Shown piece by piece: positions 26,658-35,546 of a stretch of DNA of 64,000 nucleotides. The notes under the pieces are model-generated. The model had not been told where the DNA came from, did not search any database, and saw nothing but the letters and a program-made list of their open reading frames with translations. Numbering within the stretch: position 1 is the first letter of the stretch; each line of letters opens with the position of its first letter. The DNA comes from DASYPQ01 sp041488095 (GTDB lineage: Bacteria > Planctomycetota > UBA1135 > GCA-002686595): contig JBGPOP010000012.1 in NCBI GenBank assembly GCA_041488095.1, forward strand, positions 1 to 64,000. Direction: 5' to 3'. The translations under genes and the position numbers were made by a program.

Positions 26658-27622
26658 CCTACCTGGCGAAAGCGTCCGAGCACTCGCGCTTCGTCCTCGA
26701 TCGGCGGGGGAAGAAGAACGCGGTCGACCCCCTGCGCGCCTACGGCGCCTTCGTGGAGGAGGAGGCGGACGGCTCGGGCGGCTTCGCGACGATCGCGACC
26801 CTCTTGCTCACGAACCGCGAATGTCCGTGGAAGTGTGTCTTCTGCGATCTGTGGAAGAACACGCTGGACACGGACGTCCCGCGCGCCGCGATCGAGACGC
26901 AGATCCGCCGCGCTCTCGCCGATCTCCCGCCGGCACGCTGGATCAAGCTCTACAACGCCGGCAGCTTCTTCGACCCGCGCGCGATCCCTTCCGGCGAAGT
27001 CCCGGCGGTCGCGCAGCTCCTCGCGCCCTTCGAGCGCGTCATCGTCGAGAGCCATCCTGCGTTCGTCGACGAGCGCGTGCTGCGCCTCCGCGACCGGATT
27101 CCCGGCCGGCTCGAGGTGGCGATCGGGCTCGAGGTCGCGAACGCCGCGGTGCTCGCGCGCCTCAACAAGGGCATGACGCTCGCGGACTTCGCGCGCGCGG
27201 CCGAGTACCTGCGCCGGGAGCGGATCGACCTGCGCGCGTTCGTGATGGTGCAGCCGCCGTTCGTCGCGCCCGAGGAGGCCGTCGAACGGGCTCGGCGCTC
27301 GCTCGAGTTCGCGCAGGAGTGCGGCGCGCGGGTGTGCACGCTCCTCCCGACGCGCGGCGGGAACGGGGCGCTCGAGGCCCTTGCGGAACAAGGACACTTC
27401 GCGCCACCGAGCCTGGCGACGTTCGAGGCAGCGTTCGAGCGGGGCCTCCCGGACGCCCGGTCCCTCGTCTTCGCCGATCTGTGGGACCTCGAACGCTTCG
27501 CGGAATGCTCCGAGTGCTTCCCCGCGCGCCGCGACCGGCTTGCGCGGATGAATCGGACGCAAAAGATCGAACCGCCCGTGGTCTGCGCGGCCTGCGCGGC
27601 CTGCGCGGGCGCCGCGGGCTGA
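26654..27622 (+). CDS. Radical SAM protein, RaSEA-like
   Basis: A GTG start overlapping the previous stop (GTGA) gives 322 residues. The radical SAM motif is CPWKCVFC (Cys 57, 61, 64), after TIATLLLTNRE. Later segments WIKLYNAGSFFDPRAIP, VESHPAF and AIGLEVANAAVLARLNKGMT resemble RaSEA, the archaeosine lyase subunit, and its bacterial relatives. Extra cysteines lie near the C-terminus (CSECFP and CAACAAC) and could bind a second cluster or metal. No tRNA-modification partner is beside it; instead it is coupled to an amide-ligase-like gene. A function other than tRNA modification should be considered. Confidence 0.8.
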   Translation: MTYLAKASEHSRFVLDRRGKKNAVDPLRAYGAFVEEEADGSGGFATIATLLLTNRECPWKCVFCDLWKNTLDTDVPRAAIETQIRRALADLPPARWIKLYNAGSFFDPRAIPSGEVPAVAQLLAPFERVIVESHPAFVDERVLRLRDRIPGRLEVAIGLEVANAAVLARLNKGMTLADFARAAEYLRRERIDLRAFVMVQPPFVAPEEAVERARRSLEFAQECGARVCTLLPTRGGNGALEALAEQGHFAPPSLATFEAAFERGLPDARSLVFADLWDLERFAECSECFPARRDRLARMNRTQKIEPPVVCAACAACAGAAG

Positions 27623-27647
27623 GCGAGGCTGGCTTGCGCGTGCCCCC

Positions 27648-29216
27648 ATGTTCGATCTCGCGATCGTGGGTTCGGGCTTCTCGGGGTCGCTCACGGCGCT
27701 CGTCGCGAAGAGCCTGGGGCTGGAGGTGATCCTCCTCGAGCGCGGCGCGCACCCGCGCTTCGCGATCGGCGAGTCGAGCACGCCGATGTCGAACATCCTG
27801 CTCGAGACGATCGCGAAGGACTACGGACTCCCGCGCCTCCGTCCGCTCTCGCGCTACGGCACGTGGAAGCGCGCCTATCCGGAGGTGGGCGTCGGTCCGA
27901 AGCGCGGGTTCAGCTTCTACTTCCACCCCGCGTTCCAGCGCTTCGCCGCCCTGTCCGACCGCTCCGACCAGCTCCTCGCCGAGGCGAGTCCGCACCACGA
28001 CGTCGCCGATACGCACTGGTACCGGCCCGACTTCGACGCGTTCCTCGTGCGCGAGGCGCAGGCCGCTGGTGTCGAGTACGCCGACCGCGTCGCGCTGGAT
28101 GCGTTCGAGCGACGCGGAGCCTCATGCACGCTCTCGGGAACGCGCGACGGCGCCCCCTTCCGCGCCGAAGCGCGTCTCGTGGTCGATGCGAGCGGACCGC
28201 GCGGATTCCTGTCGCACCTCCTGCACCTGCCGGAGCAGCGCTTCGAAGGCTACCCGGACACGCAGGCGCTCTACAGCCACTTCACCGGCGTGCACCGCTG
28301 GCAGGACGTGAAGCCCGGCGTGGACGAGGGCGCGCCGCCCTACCCGGTCGACGACGCGGCGCTGCACCACATCTTCGACGGTGGATGGATGTGGGTGCTG
28401 CGCTTCGACAACGGGATCACGAGCGCCGGGTTCGCGCTCGAGGATCGGCTCGCCCAGGAGCTGCGCATCGCGGACGGCGCGGATGCTTGGCCGCGCGTGC
28501 TCGAGCGGCTGCCGTCGATCCGCGAGCAGTTCGCCGACGCCGTGGCGGTCGAGCCGTGGCGGCACATGCCGAGGATCCCGTTCCGCTCGTCGGTCGTGAG
28601 CGGGCCGGGCTGGACGCTGCTGCCCTCCGCCGCGGCCGTGATCGATCCGCTGTTCTCGACCGGGTTCCCGCTGACGCTGCTCGGAGTCGACCGGATCGGG
28701 CGCGCGATCCGCGAGGCGTGGGGGACGCCCGAGTTCGAGCGGCGGATGCAGGCGCACGAGCGCGACACGCTGTTCGAGGCCGACGCGGCCGCCGCGCTCG
28801 TCGGCGCGAGCTACCGCTCGTTCCGTTCCTTCCCGTTGTTCGTCGGCCTCGCGAGCTGCTACCTCGCGTCGGTCAGCTTCAGCGAGGCCTGCTACCGACT
28901 CGGCGACCGGGAGCGCGCGAAGGGCTTCCTCGCCTGCCGCGACGAGCGGTACCCAGGGGAATTCGCGGCCTGCGCCGGGGAAGCCGGCCGTCTCGTGTCC
29001 CAGGAGCGTCACGACCCGCAGGCCTGCGCGCGCTTCCACGAACGCGTCGCGAGAACGATCGAGCCGCTCGACATCGCCGGCTTCTGCCGTCCGAGCCGCC
29101 GCAACTGGTACCCCGTCGATTTCCAGGTCCTGATCGACGCCTCGCGGAAGCTCGGCCGGACGAGAGAAGAGATCTTGCATTTCCTGAACGCCCAGGGCAT
29201 GAGCCGGTGGCTCTGA
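27648..29216 (+). CDS. FAD-dependent oxidoreductase, flavin halogenase-like
   Basis: This 522-residue flavoprotein has FAD-binding GSGFSG (residues 8-13) and LLERGAHPRFAIGESSTP, the latter typical of flavin-dependent halogenases and geranylgeranyl-reductase relatives. The motif region that reads GWxWxIP in tryptophan halogenases here reads GGWMWVLRFDNGI, so the Pro is lost. LLPSAAAVIDPLFSTGFPL is the C-terminal FAD/substrate segment. Whether it halogenates, hydroxylates or reduces is not decidable from sequence. It begins 25 bases after the RaSEA-like gene on the same strand and probably completes a three-gene pathway with the ligase. Confidence 0.78.
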   Translation: MFDLAIVGSGFSGSLTALVAKSLGLEVILLERGAHPRFAIGESSTPMSNILLETIAKDYGLPRLRPLSRYGTWKRAYPEVGVGPKRGFSFYFHPAFQRFAALSDRSDQLLAEASPHHDVADTHWYRPDFDAFLVREAQAAGVEYADRVALDAFERRGASCTLSGTRDGAPFRAEARLVVDASGPRGFLSHLLHLPEQRFEGYPDTQALYSHFTGVHRWQDVKPGVDEGAPPYPVDDAALHHIFDGGWMWVLRFDNGITSAGFALEDRLAQELRIADGADAWPRVLERLPSIREQFADAVAVEPWRHMPRIPFRSSVVSGPGWTLLPSAAAVIDPLFSTGFPLTLLGVDRIGRAIREAWGTPEFERRMQAHERDTLFEADAAAALVGASYRSFRSFPLFVGLASCYLASVSFSEACYRLGDRERAKGFLACRDERYPGEFAACAGEAGRLVSQERHDPQACARFHERVARTIEPLDIAGFCRPSRRNWYPVDFQVLIDASRKLGRTREEILHFLNAQGMSRWL

Positions 29217-29421
29217 GGTCGACGCAGGCTCCAGCGCGCATCTCGAGGACACCCCTTCCGCCCCGCGCCGGATCATGAAAGGGTCGTCATCGTCCGCTCC
29301 CGCCAACTTCCGAGCGGGAGTGATAGGATCCCCGCCCAGACGGCAAGGACGCTGGGCAGAGCTCCAGGCCGCCCTTCTCTTCGTTTCGGCATTGCCTCTG
29401 AGGCAGGAAAGGGGTGCTTCG

Positions 29422-31206
29422 ATGCGACTCGATCGATTCAGCATGCGGCTGGCTGGCACAGCCGCGCTTCTGTGCGCTTCGGCATGGGCGCAAACGACAA
29501 CGCGGGTGAGCGTGCGCTCGAATGGATTGCAGAGCGACGGCGTGAGCTCCAGCGCCTCCATCTCTTCGGATGGACGCTACGTCGCGTTCGCGAGCGACGC
29601 CAAGAACCTGGTGCTCGGGGACAGCAACGGGTTCACCGACGTCTTCGTGCACGACCGTCAGACCGGCACGACCACGCGCGTGAGCGTCAGCTCGGGCGGG
29701 GCGCAGGCCGACGGCGACAGCGGCAGTCCTCGGATCTCCCCCGACGGGCGCTTCATCGCATTCGTCAGCGTCGCCGGCAACCTCGTGTCCGGAGACACCA
29801 ACGGATCCGCAGACATCTTCGTGCGCGATCTCCAGGACGGCACGACCACGCGCGCGAGCGTGGATTCGACCGGTGCGGAGGGCAACGGTCCCAGCTTCGC
29901 TCCATCGATCTCCTCCGACGGGCGCGCCGTCGCCTTCCACAGCTACGCGACGAATCTCGTGACCGGGGACACGAACGACTCCGCCGACGTGTTCGTGCGC
30001 GATCTCAAGAGCGCAACGACCACGCGGGTGAGCGTGGACTCACGCGGAGTCCAGGGCGACTCCAACAGCTTGAATCCCTCGATCTCGTCGGACGGGCGCT
30101 TCGTGGCCTTCGAGAGCGTCGCCACGAACCTCGTGCCCGACGACACGAACGGAGCCGCTGACGTGTTCGTGCACGACCTCCAGAGGGAGGTGACCACGCG
30201 GGTGAGCGTGGACTCGCGCGGGGCGCAGGCCGATGGCGACAGCGTCGCGGCTTCGATCTCGTCCGACGGGCGCCACGTGGCGTTCGAGAGCCTCGCCGCC
30301 AACCTCGTCCTCGGGGACGACGACGACGCGGAGGACGTCTTCGCGCACGATCTCTCGACCGGCGCGACCTCGCGGGTGAGTGTGGATTCGTCCGGGGCGG
30401 AGGGCGACGCCGGCAGCTCCGTGCCCGCGATCTCGTCCGACGGGCGATTCGTGGCGTTCGAGAGCTTCGCCACCAACCTCGTCCCCGGGGACACCAACGG
30501 GTGGAAGGACGTCTTCGTCCACGATCTCCAGACCGGTGCGACCGCGCTCGTGAGCGTTAACACCACGGGATTGCAGGGCGACGGAGGCAGCTACCGTCCC
30601 TCGCTCTCGTCCGACGGACGCGAAGTGGCCTTCGAGAGCGCGGCGACGAACCTCGTGTCCGGGGACACCAACGCGGCTCAGGACGTTTTCGTGCGCGACG
30701 GCGGCGCCGCGTCGGCGTTCACGTCCTTCTGCTTCGGCGACGGGACCGGCGCCGCCTGTCCGTGCTTCAACAGCGGTGCGGCAGGCCACGGTTGCCAGAA
30801 CTCCGCCACGACCGGCGGCGCCGTGCTCGCGGCGTCGGGCGAGGCTGACCTCTCGGCCGATACGGTGCAGCTCACCTCCTCGGGCGAGCTGCCGAACGCG
30901 CTGAGCATCGTGCTGCAAGGGAGCTCCGCCATCGCGGCGGCACACTTCGGCGACGGGCTGCGCTGCGCGGGCGGGAGCCTCAAGCGGCTGTACGTGAGAG
31001 GCGCGAGCGGCGGCGTCGTCACGGCGCCTCAGGCGGGCGACGCGTCGATCTCGGCACGGTCGGCGGCGCTCGGCGATCCGATTCCCGAGGGGGCGACGCG
31101 CAACTACCAGGTGTACTACCGGGATCCGAGCGCGAGCTTCTGTCCCCCTCAGCGAGGCGGCACGTTCAACGTGTCGAACGCCATCGCGATCGCGTGGGGG
31201 TCCTGA
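29422..31206 (+). CDS. Secreted TolB-like beta-propeller protein with Cys-rich C-terminal module
   Basis: This 594-residue exported protein starts at MRLDRFSMRL, with a signal peptide ending in LCASAWAQ. Seven repeats of about 57 residues follow, each of the form RVSVDSxGAQGD...ISSDGRxVAFES.ATNLVPGDTNG..DVFVHD, the PD40/WD40-like unit that builds a seven-bladed propeller. Residues 436-594 are the module FCFGDGTG, CPC, GC, DGLRCAGG, SISARSAALGD and YYRDPSASFCP, shared with the genes at 10171 and 60430. It is probably displayed on or released from the cell. An upstream in-frame ATG at 29275 would place about 50 residues before the signal peptide and is rejected. Confidence 0.85.
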   Translation: MRLDRFSMRLAGTAALLCASAWAQTTTRVSVRSNGLQSDGVSSSASISSDGRYVAFASDAKNLVLGDSNGFTDVFVHDRQTGTTTRVSVSSGGAQADGDSGSPRISPDGRFIAFVSVAGNLVSGDTNGSADIFVRDLQDGTTTRASVDSTGAEGNGPSFAPSISSDGRAVAFHSYATNLVTGDTNDSADVFVRDLKSATTTRVSVDSRGVQGDSNSLNPSISSDGRFVAFESVATNLVPDDTNGAADVFVHDLQREVTTRVSVDSRGAQADGDSVAASISSDGRHVAFESLAANLVLGDDDDAEDVFAHDLSTGATSRVSVDSSGAEGDAGSSVPAISSDGRFVAFESFATNLVPGDTNGWKDVFVHDLQTGATALVSVNTTGLQGDGGSYRPSLSSDGREVAFESAATNLVSGDTNAAQDVFVRDGGAASAFTSFCFGDGTGAACPCFNSGAAGHGCQNSATTGGAVLAASGEADLSADTVQLTSSGELPNALSIVLQGSSAIAAAHFGDGLRCAGGSLKRLYVRGASGGVVTAPQAGDASISARSAALGDPIPEGATRNYQVYYRDPSASFCPPQRGGTFNVSNAIAIAWGS

Positions 31207-31275
31207 GGAGCCGGAGCCGGGCGGAGACGGTGCGGCTGGCACGACTCGTCGGCCGTCTCTACAGTCGTCTCCGGA

Positions 31276-32871
31276 ATGACCACTGAAGGCTTGGCGTCCC
31301 TCCTCCCGACCTTCCCCGAACGCTTCAACCTGTGCGACTACTTCCTCGACCGCAACCTGCGCGAGGGGCGGGGAGGCAAGGTCGCGATCCTGTGCGGCGA
31401 CGAGACGCGCACCTTTGCGCAGGTCTCGGCGCGGGCGAAGCTCGTCGCCGCGGCGCTCCGGCGCGCCGGCGTCCGGCCCGAGGAGCGCGTCCTCATCGTC
31501 CTCCCCGACGGTTTCGAGTTCGCCGAGAGCTGGTTCGGCGTGCTGCGCGCGGGCGCCGTCTTCGCGATGGTCAACCCGCTGCTCAAGAGGGACGAGTACG
31601 CCAAGTACCTCGAGTACACCAAGGCTCGCGTCGTCATCACGCACGCCGACGTCATCCCCGAGCTCGGTCCGGCGCTGGCGCAGGCGCGCTTCTGCGAGAC
31701 GGCGCTCGTCGTCGGGCCGGACGCGCACGGCTGCACGCCCTACGAGGAGGCGCTCGCGCGCGAGGACCCCGACTCCAGGCTCGCGGAGTTGGAGACTAGC
31801 GGACCCGACGACGTCGCCGGGTGGCTCTTCACCTCGGGCTCGACCGGGATGCCCAAGGCCTGCGTCCACGCGCACTCCGACTTCGCCTACAACACCGAGA
31901 CCTACGCGCTGCGGGTCGCCGGCTACCGCGAGAGCGACGTGTGCCTTTCGGTGCCCAAGCTCTTCTTCGGCTACGCGACCGGCACGAACCTCATGTTCCC
32001 GTTCCGCGTCGGCGCGAGCGTCGTGCTCTTCCCGGGCCGCTCGACCGCCGACGAACTCTTCGATCACATCGCGCGTCATCGGCCGACGTTCCTGACGACC
32101 GTGCCGACGATGATCAACAACATGCTGCGCTCGCCGCGGATGGAGACGGCGGACTTCTCCTCGCTGCGCGTGTGCCTCTCGGCGGGGGAGGCGCTGCCGC
32201 CGAAGCTGTACGGAGAGTGGAAGGAGCGCACCGGCGTCGAGATCCTCGATGGCATCGGCTCGGCCGAGATGTTCCACATCTACATCTCGAACCATCCCGG
32301 CGACGTGAAGCTCGGCAGCCTCGGCCGGATCGTGCCGGGCTACGAGGCCGAGATCGTCGGCCCCGACGGCGCGCGCGTGGAGGACGGCGAGCCCGGGCGC
32401 CTGCGCGTGCGCGGCGGATCGACGGCGCTGTGCTACTGGGGCGACCAGAAGAAATCGCGCGAGACCTTCCAGGGCGAGTGGTGCACGACGGCGGATATCT
32501 TCCGACGCGATGCTCAAGGCTACTACTGGTACGAGGGCCGCGACGACGACCTCTTGAAGGTCAGCGGAATCTTCGTGTCGCCGCTCGAGATCGAGAACGC
32601 GTTGCTCGACCATCCGGCGGTCGCGGAGGTGTGCGTCGTCGGCTACGAGGACGAGGAGAAGCTCGTGAAGCCCCTCGCGTTCGTCGTATTGAGGCCCGGC
32701 TGGAAGGGCGGCGAGGACACCGCCGCATCGCTCAAGATGCACGTGAAGGGCAAGCTCGCGCCCTACAAGTACCCGCGCTGGTTCGAGTGGCGCGAGTCCC
32801 TGCCGAAGAACGACCGCGGCAAGGTCGCTCGGAAGGAGCTGAAGCGCGAGGTCGAGGCGCGCAGGAGCTGA
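31276..32871 (+). CDS. Benzoate-CoA-ligase-family acyl-CoA synthetase
   Basis: This 531-residue ANL-superfamily enzyme has the AMP-binding P-loop LFTSGSTGMPKACVH near residue 190, LDGIGSAEMFHIYISN near residue 330 (the benzoate-CoA ligase type aromatic pocket segment), the hinge region YWYEGRDDDLLKVSG and the C-terminal catalytic Lys in NDRGKVARKEL. It should activate an aromatic or related carboxylate to its CoA thioester with ATP. It is monocistronic as far as can be seen, 69 bases downstream of the propeller gene. The enzyme is cytoplasmic and could feed the CoA-linked pathway encoded at 12007-16329, though distance makes this an inference. Confidence 0.88.
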   Translation: MTTEGLASLLPTFPERFNLCDYFLDRNLREGRGGKVAILCGDETRTFAQVSARAKLVAAALRRAGVRPEERVLIVLPDGFEFAESWFGVLRAGAVFAMVNPLLKRDEYAKYLEYTKARVVITHADVIPELGPALAQARFCETALVVGPDAHGCTPYEEALAREDPDSRLAELETSGPDDVAGWLFTSGSTGMPKACVHAHSDFAYNTETYALRVAGYRESDVCLSVPKLFFGYATGTNLMFPFRVGASVVLFPGRSTADELFDHIARHRPTFLTTVPTMINNMLRSPRMETADFSSLRVCLSAGEALPPKLYGEWKERTGVEILDGIGSAEMFHIYISNHPGDVKLGSLGRIVPGYEAEIVGPDGARVEDGEPGRLRVRGGSTALCYWGDQKKSRETFQGEWCTTADIFRRDAQGYYWYEGRDDDLLKVSGIFVSPLEIENALLDHPAVAEVCVVGYEDEEKLVKPLAFVVLRPGWKGGEDTAASLKMHVKGKLAPYKYPRWFEWRESLPKNDRGKVARKELKREVEARRS

Positions 32872-33001
32872 CCGACACATGGGTGGCACATTGGACCGGG
32901 CAGCTCAGGACGGCGTGCCGCACCCCGGCTCCGATCGAGCACAATCGGGCCTCTGCACGCTGGACAGCCGCCTCCTTCCCGACGGATCATGCGCACGCCT
33001 C

Positions 33002-33376
33002 ATGTCCACTGCAGCTCCCATCCTGGTGGTCACGAAACGACTCCCTCCCGCCGGGCTCGCCAAGCTCATCGGTGAGCCGTTCCCCGACATGGTGAAGTTC
33101 GTCGTCGACGTCGAGCTCCGGATCATCGCGGTCGGGGGCCAGCTCCACGCCGACGCGGAGGCGATCCTCCTCGAGCGGGGCAGCCCGCAGGCGTCCTTGT
33201 GGGGCGGGAACTACCATCCCGGGCTCGGCGAGGTGGAGTGCATCGAGTACGAGTCGCTCATCAACATCCGCCCGGCCGTCGGGAATCTCGGCCTCGACGT
33301 GCAGGACCCCGCGATCCGTGAGAAGATCCGGGATGTGGTCTTCGCGTTGATCGGTCGCGGAGAGCCCTTGCCGTGA
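33002..33376 (+). CDS. DUF5674 family protein
   Basis: This 124-residue protein starts at MSTAAPILVV. Conserved-looking segments are VDVELRIIAVGGQLHADAE, SPQASLWGGNYHPGLG and IEYESLINIRPAVGN, followed by DPAIREKIRDVV. I recognise this arrangement from DUF5674, a family of small uncharacterised proteins also common in cyanobacteria. No function is known. Its stop overlaps the GTG of the next gene by 4 bases. That gene pair faces a nucleotidyltransferase-like pair on the other strand, so a toxin-antitoxin-like or regulatory module is one possibility. Confidence 0.7.
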   Translation: MSTAAPILVVTKRLPPAGLAKLIGEPFPDMVKFVVDVELRIIAVGGQLHADAEAILLERGSPQASLWGGNYHPGLGEVECIEYESLINIRPAVGNLGLDVQDPAIREKIRDVVFALIGRGEPLP

Positions 33377-33717
33377 CGCAGCACGCCTCCCTCGCACCCG
33401 AGCGCTGGTCCCGCTTCGACCTGGGCCAGCAGATCCTCCAGATCGGCGCGGAGATGCAGCGAGCGCTGAAGTTCCTGCGCGCGGAGCGCTCGGCCCAGTT
33501 GCGCGCTTGCTACGAGCGCGCACTGGCGCTCGTGGATCTGACCGTCCAGGTCCAGGAGGATCCCCACCTGCGGCGCGAGCTTCTGCGCTGGCGCGACGTG
33601 ATCGCCGGGCTCTATCTGCGCAGCGACCCGGACGCGACTGCGCACCGCCAAGCCCTGCGTGTGCTCCTTCGACTCCATCCCGAGTCGGCGAAGCAGGTTC
33701 GAGTCCTCGGTCTCTGA
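33373..33717 (+). CDS. Small helical protein coupled to DUF5674
   Basis: A GTG start overlapping the DUF5674 stop gives 114 residues that are almost wholly helical (WSRFDLGQQILQIGAEMQR, RAERSAQLRACYERALALVD, RELLRWRDVIAGLYLR). The pattern resembles four-helix-bundle proteins of the bAvd/23S-rRNA-IVP type that accompany reverse transcriptases in diversity-generating retroelements. No reverse transcriptase is in the window, so this is a structural resemblance only. Coupled translation implies that it works with the DUF5674 protein. Confidence 0.6.
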   Translation: MTQHASLAPERWSRFDLGQQILQIGAEMQRALKFLRAERSAQLRACYERALALVDLTVQVQEDPHLRRELLRWRDVIAGLYLRSDPDATAHRQALRVLLRLHPESAKQVRVLGL

Positions 33718-33766
33718 TCGACGATCGGCGTACGAGGGTGGGTGGAAGACCTGCGCCCAACTTCCG

Positions 33767-33997
33767 TCAGCCGTCCGTTCCCCCCGGCGGCGCTTCTCGC
33801 TCCTTTGCGCGCACGACACCGGACGCCGACATCACCCACCCCGGCTCGACGCGGAAGACTCCGTGCGAGTACAGGTGCGCGTCGGTCTCGTTCGTCGCCT
33901 GAGCCTGACGCAGCCATAGCTCCCACCACGCGAGGAGCTCCTTCCAGCTCACGTTTCTCAGGTCGAGGTTCTCCTCGCTCAGGAAGCGATCGCTCAC
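33767..33997 (-). CDS. Small hypothetical protein coupled to a nucleotidyltransferase-like gene
   Basis: A GTG start at 33997 overlaps the upstream stop (GTGA) and gives 76 residues. The first 50 look like real protein, with WKELLAWWELWLRQAQ and HLYSHGVFRVEPGW. The tail (EREAPPGGTDG) looks unstructured. I do not recognise the family. The adjacent nucleotidyltransferase-like gene and the coupling suggest a two-gene unit. A longer upstream reading of the frame overlaps the neighbouring gene and lacks coding character. Confidence 0.55.
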   Translation of the reverse strand: MSDRFLSEENLDLRNVSWKELLAWWELWLRQAQATNETDAHLYSHGVFRVEPGWVMSASGVVRAKEREAPPGGTDG

Positions 33998-34782
33998 GAA
34001 GTCACCCTGTCCGGCAAGACGCCGGCGGCGCGATCCACCATCCGCGCATGTGCCTCGAGGAGCGACATCCGCTCGAGCTCGCGCGAGAGCGATGGCCAAC
34101 GATCGGCCCAAGCCGACGACGCCGCGCCGTAGGCCGCCAAACGGCGCTCGTCGAGCTCCATCAGATCGAGCATCTCGCTCTGGATGGCCTCGGCCAGTGC
34201 ACGGCGACCTGCGGCAACGCGGGCGAGCAGCGGCCGCTCCGCGATCAGGAGTCGAACCAGCTCGGGATGGAGGCGCGCCAGCTCGATGAGATCCTCTGCG
34301 CTGCGCGAGTACAGGAGCTGATCCCGGGGATCCTTCATGAGGCGAGCCAGCTCGCCGATGAAGGGATAGTCGCGCTGGCGGTCGGTCTTCTTCATCTCGG
34401 CCAGGATGTGAGCGCTGGTGTAGGGCGGGTCACGGCCCTCCTGCTCGACCCACATGCGAGCGAGCTCGCCCTCGTTGATGCGCGGCGGGCGCGTGAAGAA
34501 GTCGGTCCGTACGCGCAGGTCGTCACGCCTGAACTCCAGGTGCGCGCTCCAGCCTCCGGACATCCAGCGTACGTCGAGCGGCGCCCCGAAACGGTAGCGC
34601 GCACCGCACCGCGCGAGCACCGCGACGACGTGGGACAGGGCCTCCGCGTCCTCGCGCAGGATCCAATCCCCGTCCTTGCTGGCGATGGCCAATCGGTGGA
34701 GGACCGCCGCCTGCCCGCTGCAGATCACCGCACGCAGCCGGCCGGCATTGAACTCGCGCGTGAGCTCGAGGTAGACGGTCAC
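33994..34782 (-). CDS. Nucleotidyltransferase-fold protein (AbiEii/minimal NTase-like)
   Basis: A GTG at 34782 gives 262 residues. The N-terminal part (VICSGQAAVLHRLAIASKDGDWILRED, residues roughly 20-46) resembles the nucleotidyltransferase pattern with a G[G/S]-x-A...DxD core, here as SGQAA and KDGDW. A beta-rich segment with LEFRRDDLRVRTDFFTRPPR follows, which could hold the third acidic residue. The C-terminal half is helical. Such proteins act in type IV toxin-antitoxin systems or as RNA-modifying enzymes. The start is uncertain: the frame is open further upstream, but coding quality falls off there. Its partner gene overlaps its stop. Confidence 0.5.
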   Translation of the reverse strand: MTVYLELTREFNAGRLRAVICSGQAAVLHRLAIASKDGDWILREDAEALSHVVAVLARCGARYRFGAPLDVRWMSGGWSAHLEFRRDDLRVRTDFFTRPPRINEGELARMWVEQEGRDPPYTSAHILAEMKKTDRQRDYPFIGELARLMKDPRDQLLYSRSAEDLIELARLHPELVRLLIAERPLLARVAAGRRALAEAIQSEMLDLMELDERRLAAYGAASSAWADRWPSLSRELERMSLLEAHARMVDRAAGVLPDRVTS

Positions 34783-34958
34783 CGTGTGCGCCAAGCTAGC
34801 CGGCCGTGCCGCATGTTCCAACGCCGAATCGCTAGCCAGGTGGATCCGCGCAAGGGGCCGGAGGAATCCGTTCGCCGGGTGACTTCCGGAAGGAGGGCCA
34901 GGGGTGTAGAGCGACCGTCCGCTCTCGTCCTTGGCGTCGTGGAGCGGTGCGGGACGCG

Positions 34959-35471
34959 CTACCGCACGATCGCGTAGAGCGACGAGTCGATCAGCTTCCC
35001 GTCCTTCCAGACGCTCCTGGGCAGGCGCCCTTCCAGGCGATAGCCGCACTTCTCGAGCACGCGCATCGACGCCGGATTCCACTCGAACACGCCGGCTTGC
35101 ACCCGGACGATATCGAGCGTGCGGAAGGCGTGCTCCGTGGCCGCGCCCACGGCTTGCGTCATGATCCCCTTGCCCCACAGCTCCTCGGCGAGCCAATAGC
35201 CGATCTCCGCCGAGCGCCGGTACACGTCGGCGAGCGGCGCGATCCCGACCGAGCCGGCGATTTCCCCGCCGACCTCGATCGCGAAGTTGCGGACCGGCTC
35301 GATCCCGGCGTTCGACCCGATCCACGCCTTCGCGTCCTCCATCGTGTACGGATGCGGGAAGGCGTCGCGCAGGTTGAGCCACACCTTGCGGTTGTTCGCG
35401 TGGCGCGCGAGCGAGGGCTCGTCGCCCTGGCGCCAGGGACGGAGCGTGCAGTTCGTGAGTCGGATCTCCAT
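34959..35471 (-). CDS. GNAT acetyltransferase, RimJ/RimL type
   Basis: This 170-residue protein starts at MEIRLTNCTLRPWRQGDE. GNAT features are NNRKVWLNLRDAFPHPY (typical of RimJ/RimL-like acyltransferases), IGYWLAEELWGKGIMTQAV (acetyl-CoA pyrophosphate loop, W-G-K-G-I-M) and VFEWNPASMRVLEKCGY (motif B). It transfers an acyl group from CoA to an amine, often a protein N-terminus or a small molecule. The true start is the ATG with the LRPW motif; the upstream extension is not coding. It is divergent from the creatininase operon, with a gene remnant between them. Confidence 0.9.
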   Translation of the reverse strand: MEIRLTNCTLRPWRQGDEPSLARHANNRKVWLNLRDAFPHPYTMEDAKAWIGSNAGIEPVRNFAIEVGGEIAGSVGIAPLADVYRRSAEIGYWLAEELWGKGIMTQAVGAATEHAFRTLDIVRVQAGVFEWNPASMRVLEKCGYRLEGRLPRSVWKDGKLIDSSLYAIVR

Positions 35472-35546
35472 GGCGGTCGGGGCACGGAGACTAGCAGCCG
35501 GGGGTGCATCCGCGCAGGCCGGCCCGTATCCTGTCGCGCGATCTCC

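Noticed and set aside
29275..29421. N-terminal extension of the propeller protein from ATG at 29275
   Set aside because: The extension would put about 50 polar residues before a textbook signal peptide starting at 29422.
33373..33717. Diversity-generating retroelement because of the bAvd-like helical protein
   Set aside because: No reverse transcriptase and no template/variable repeat pair are visible nearby.
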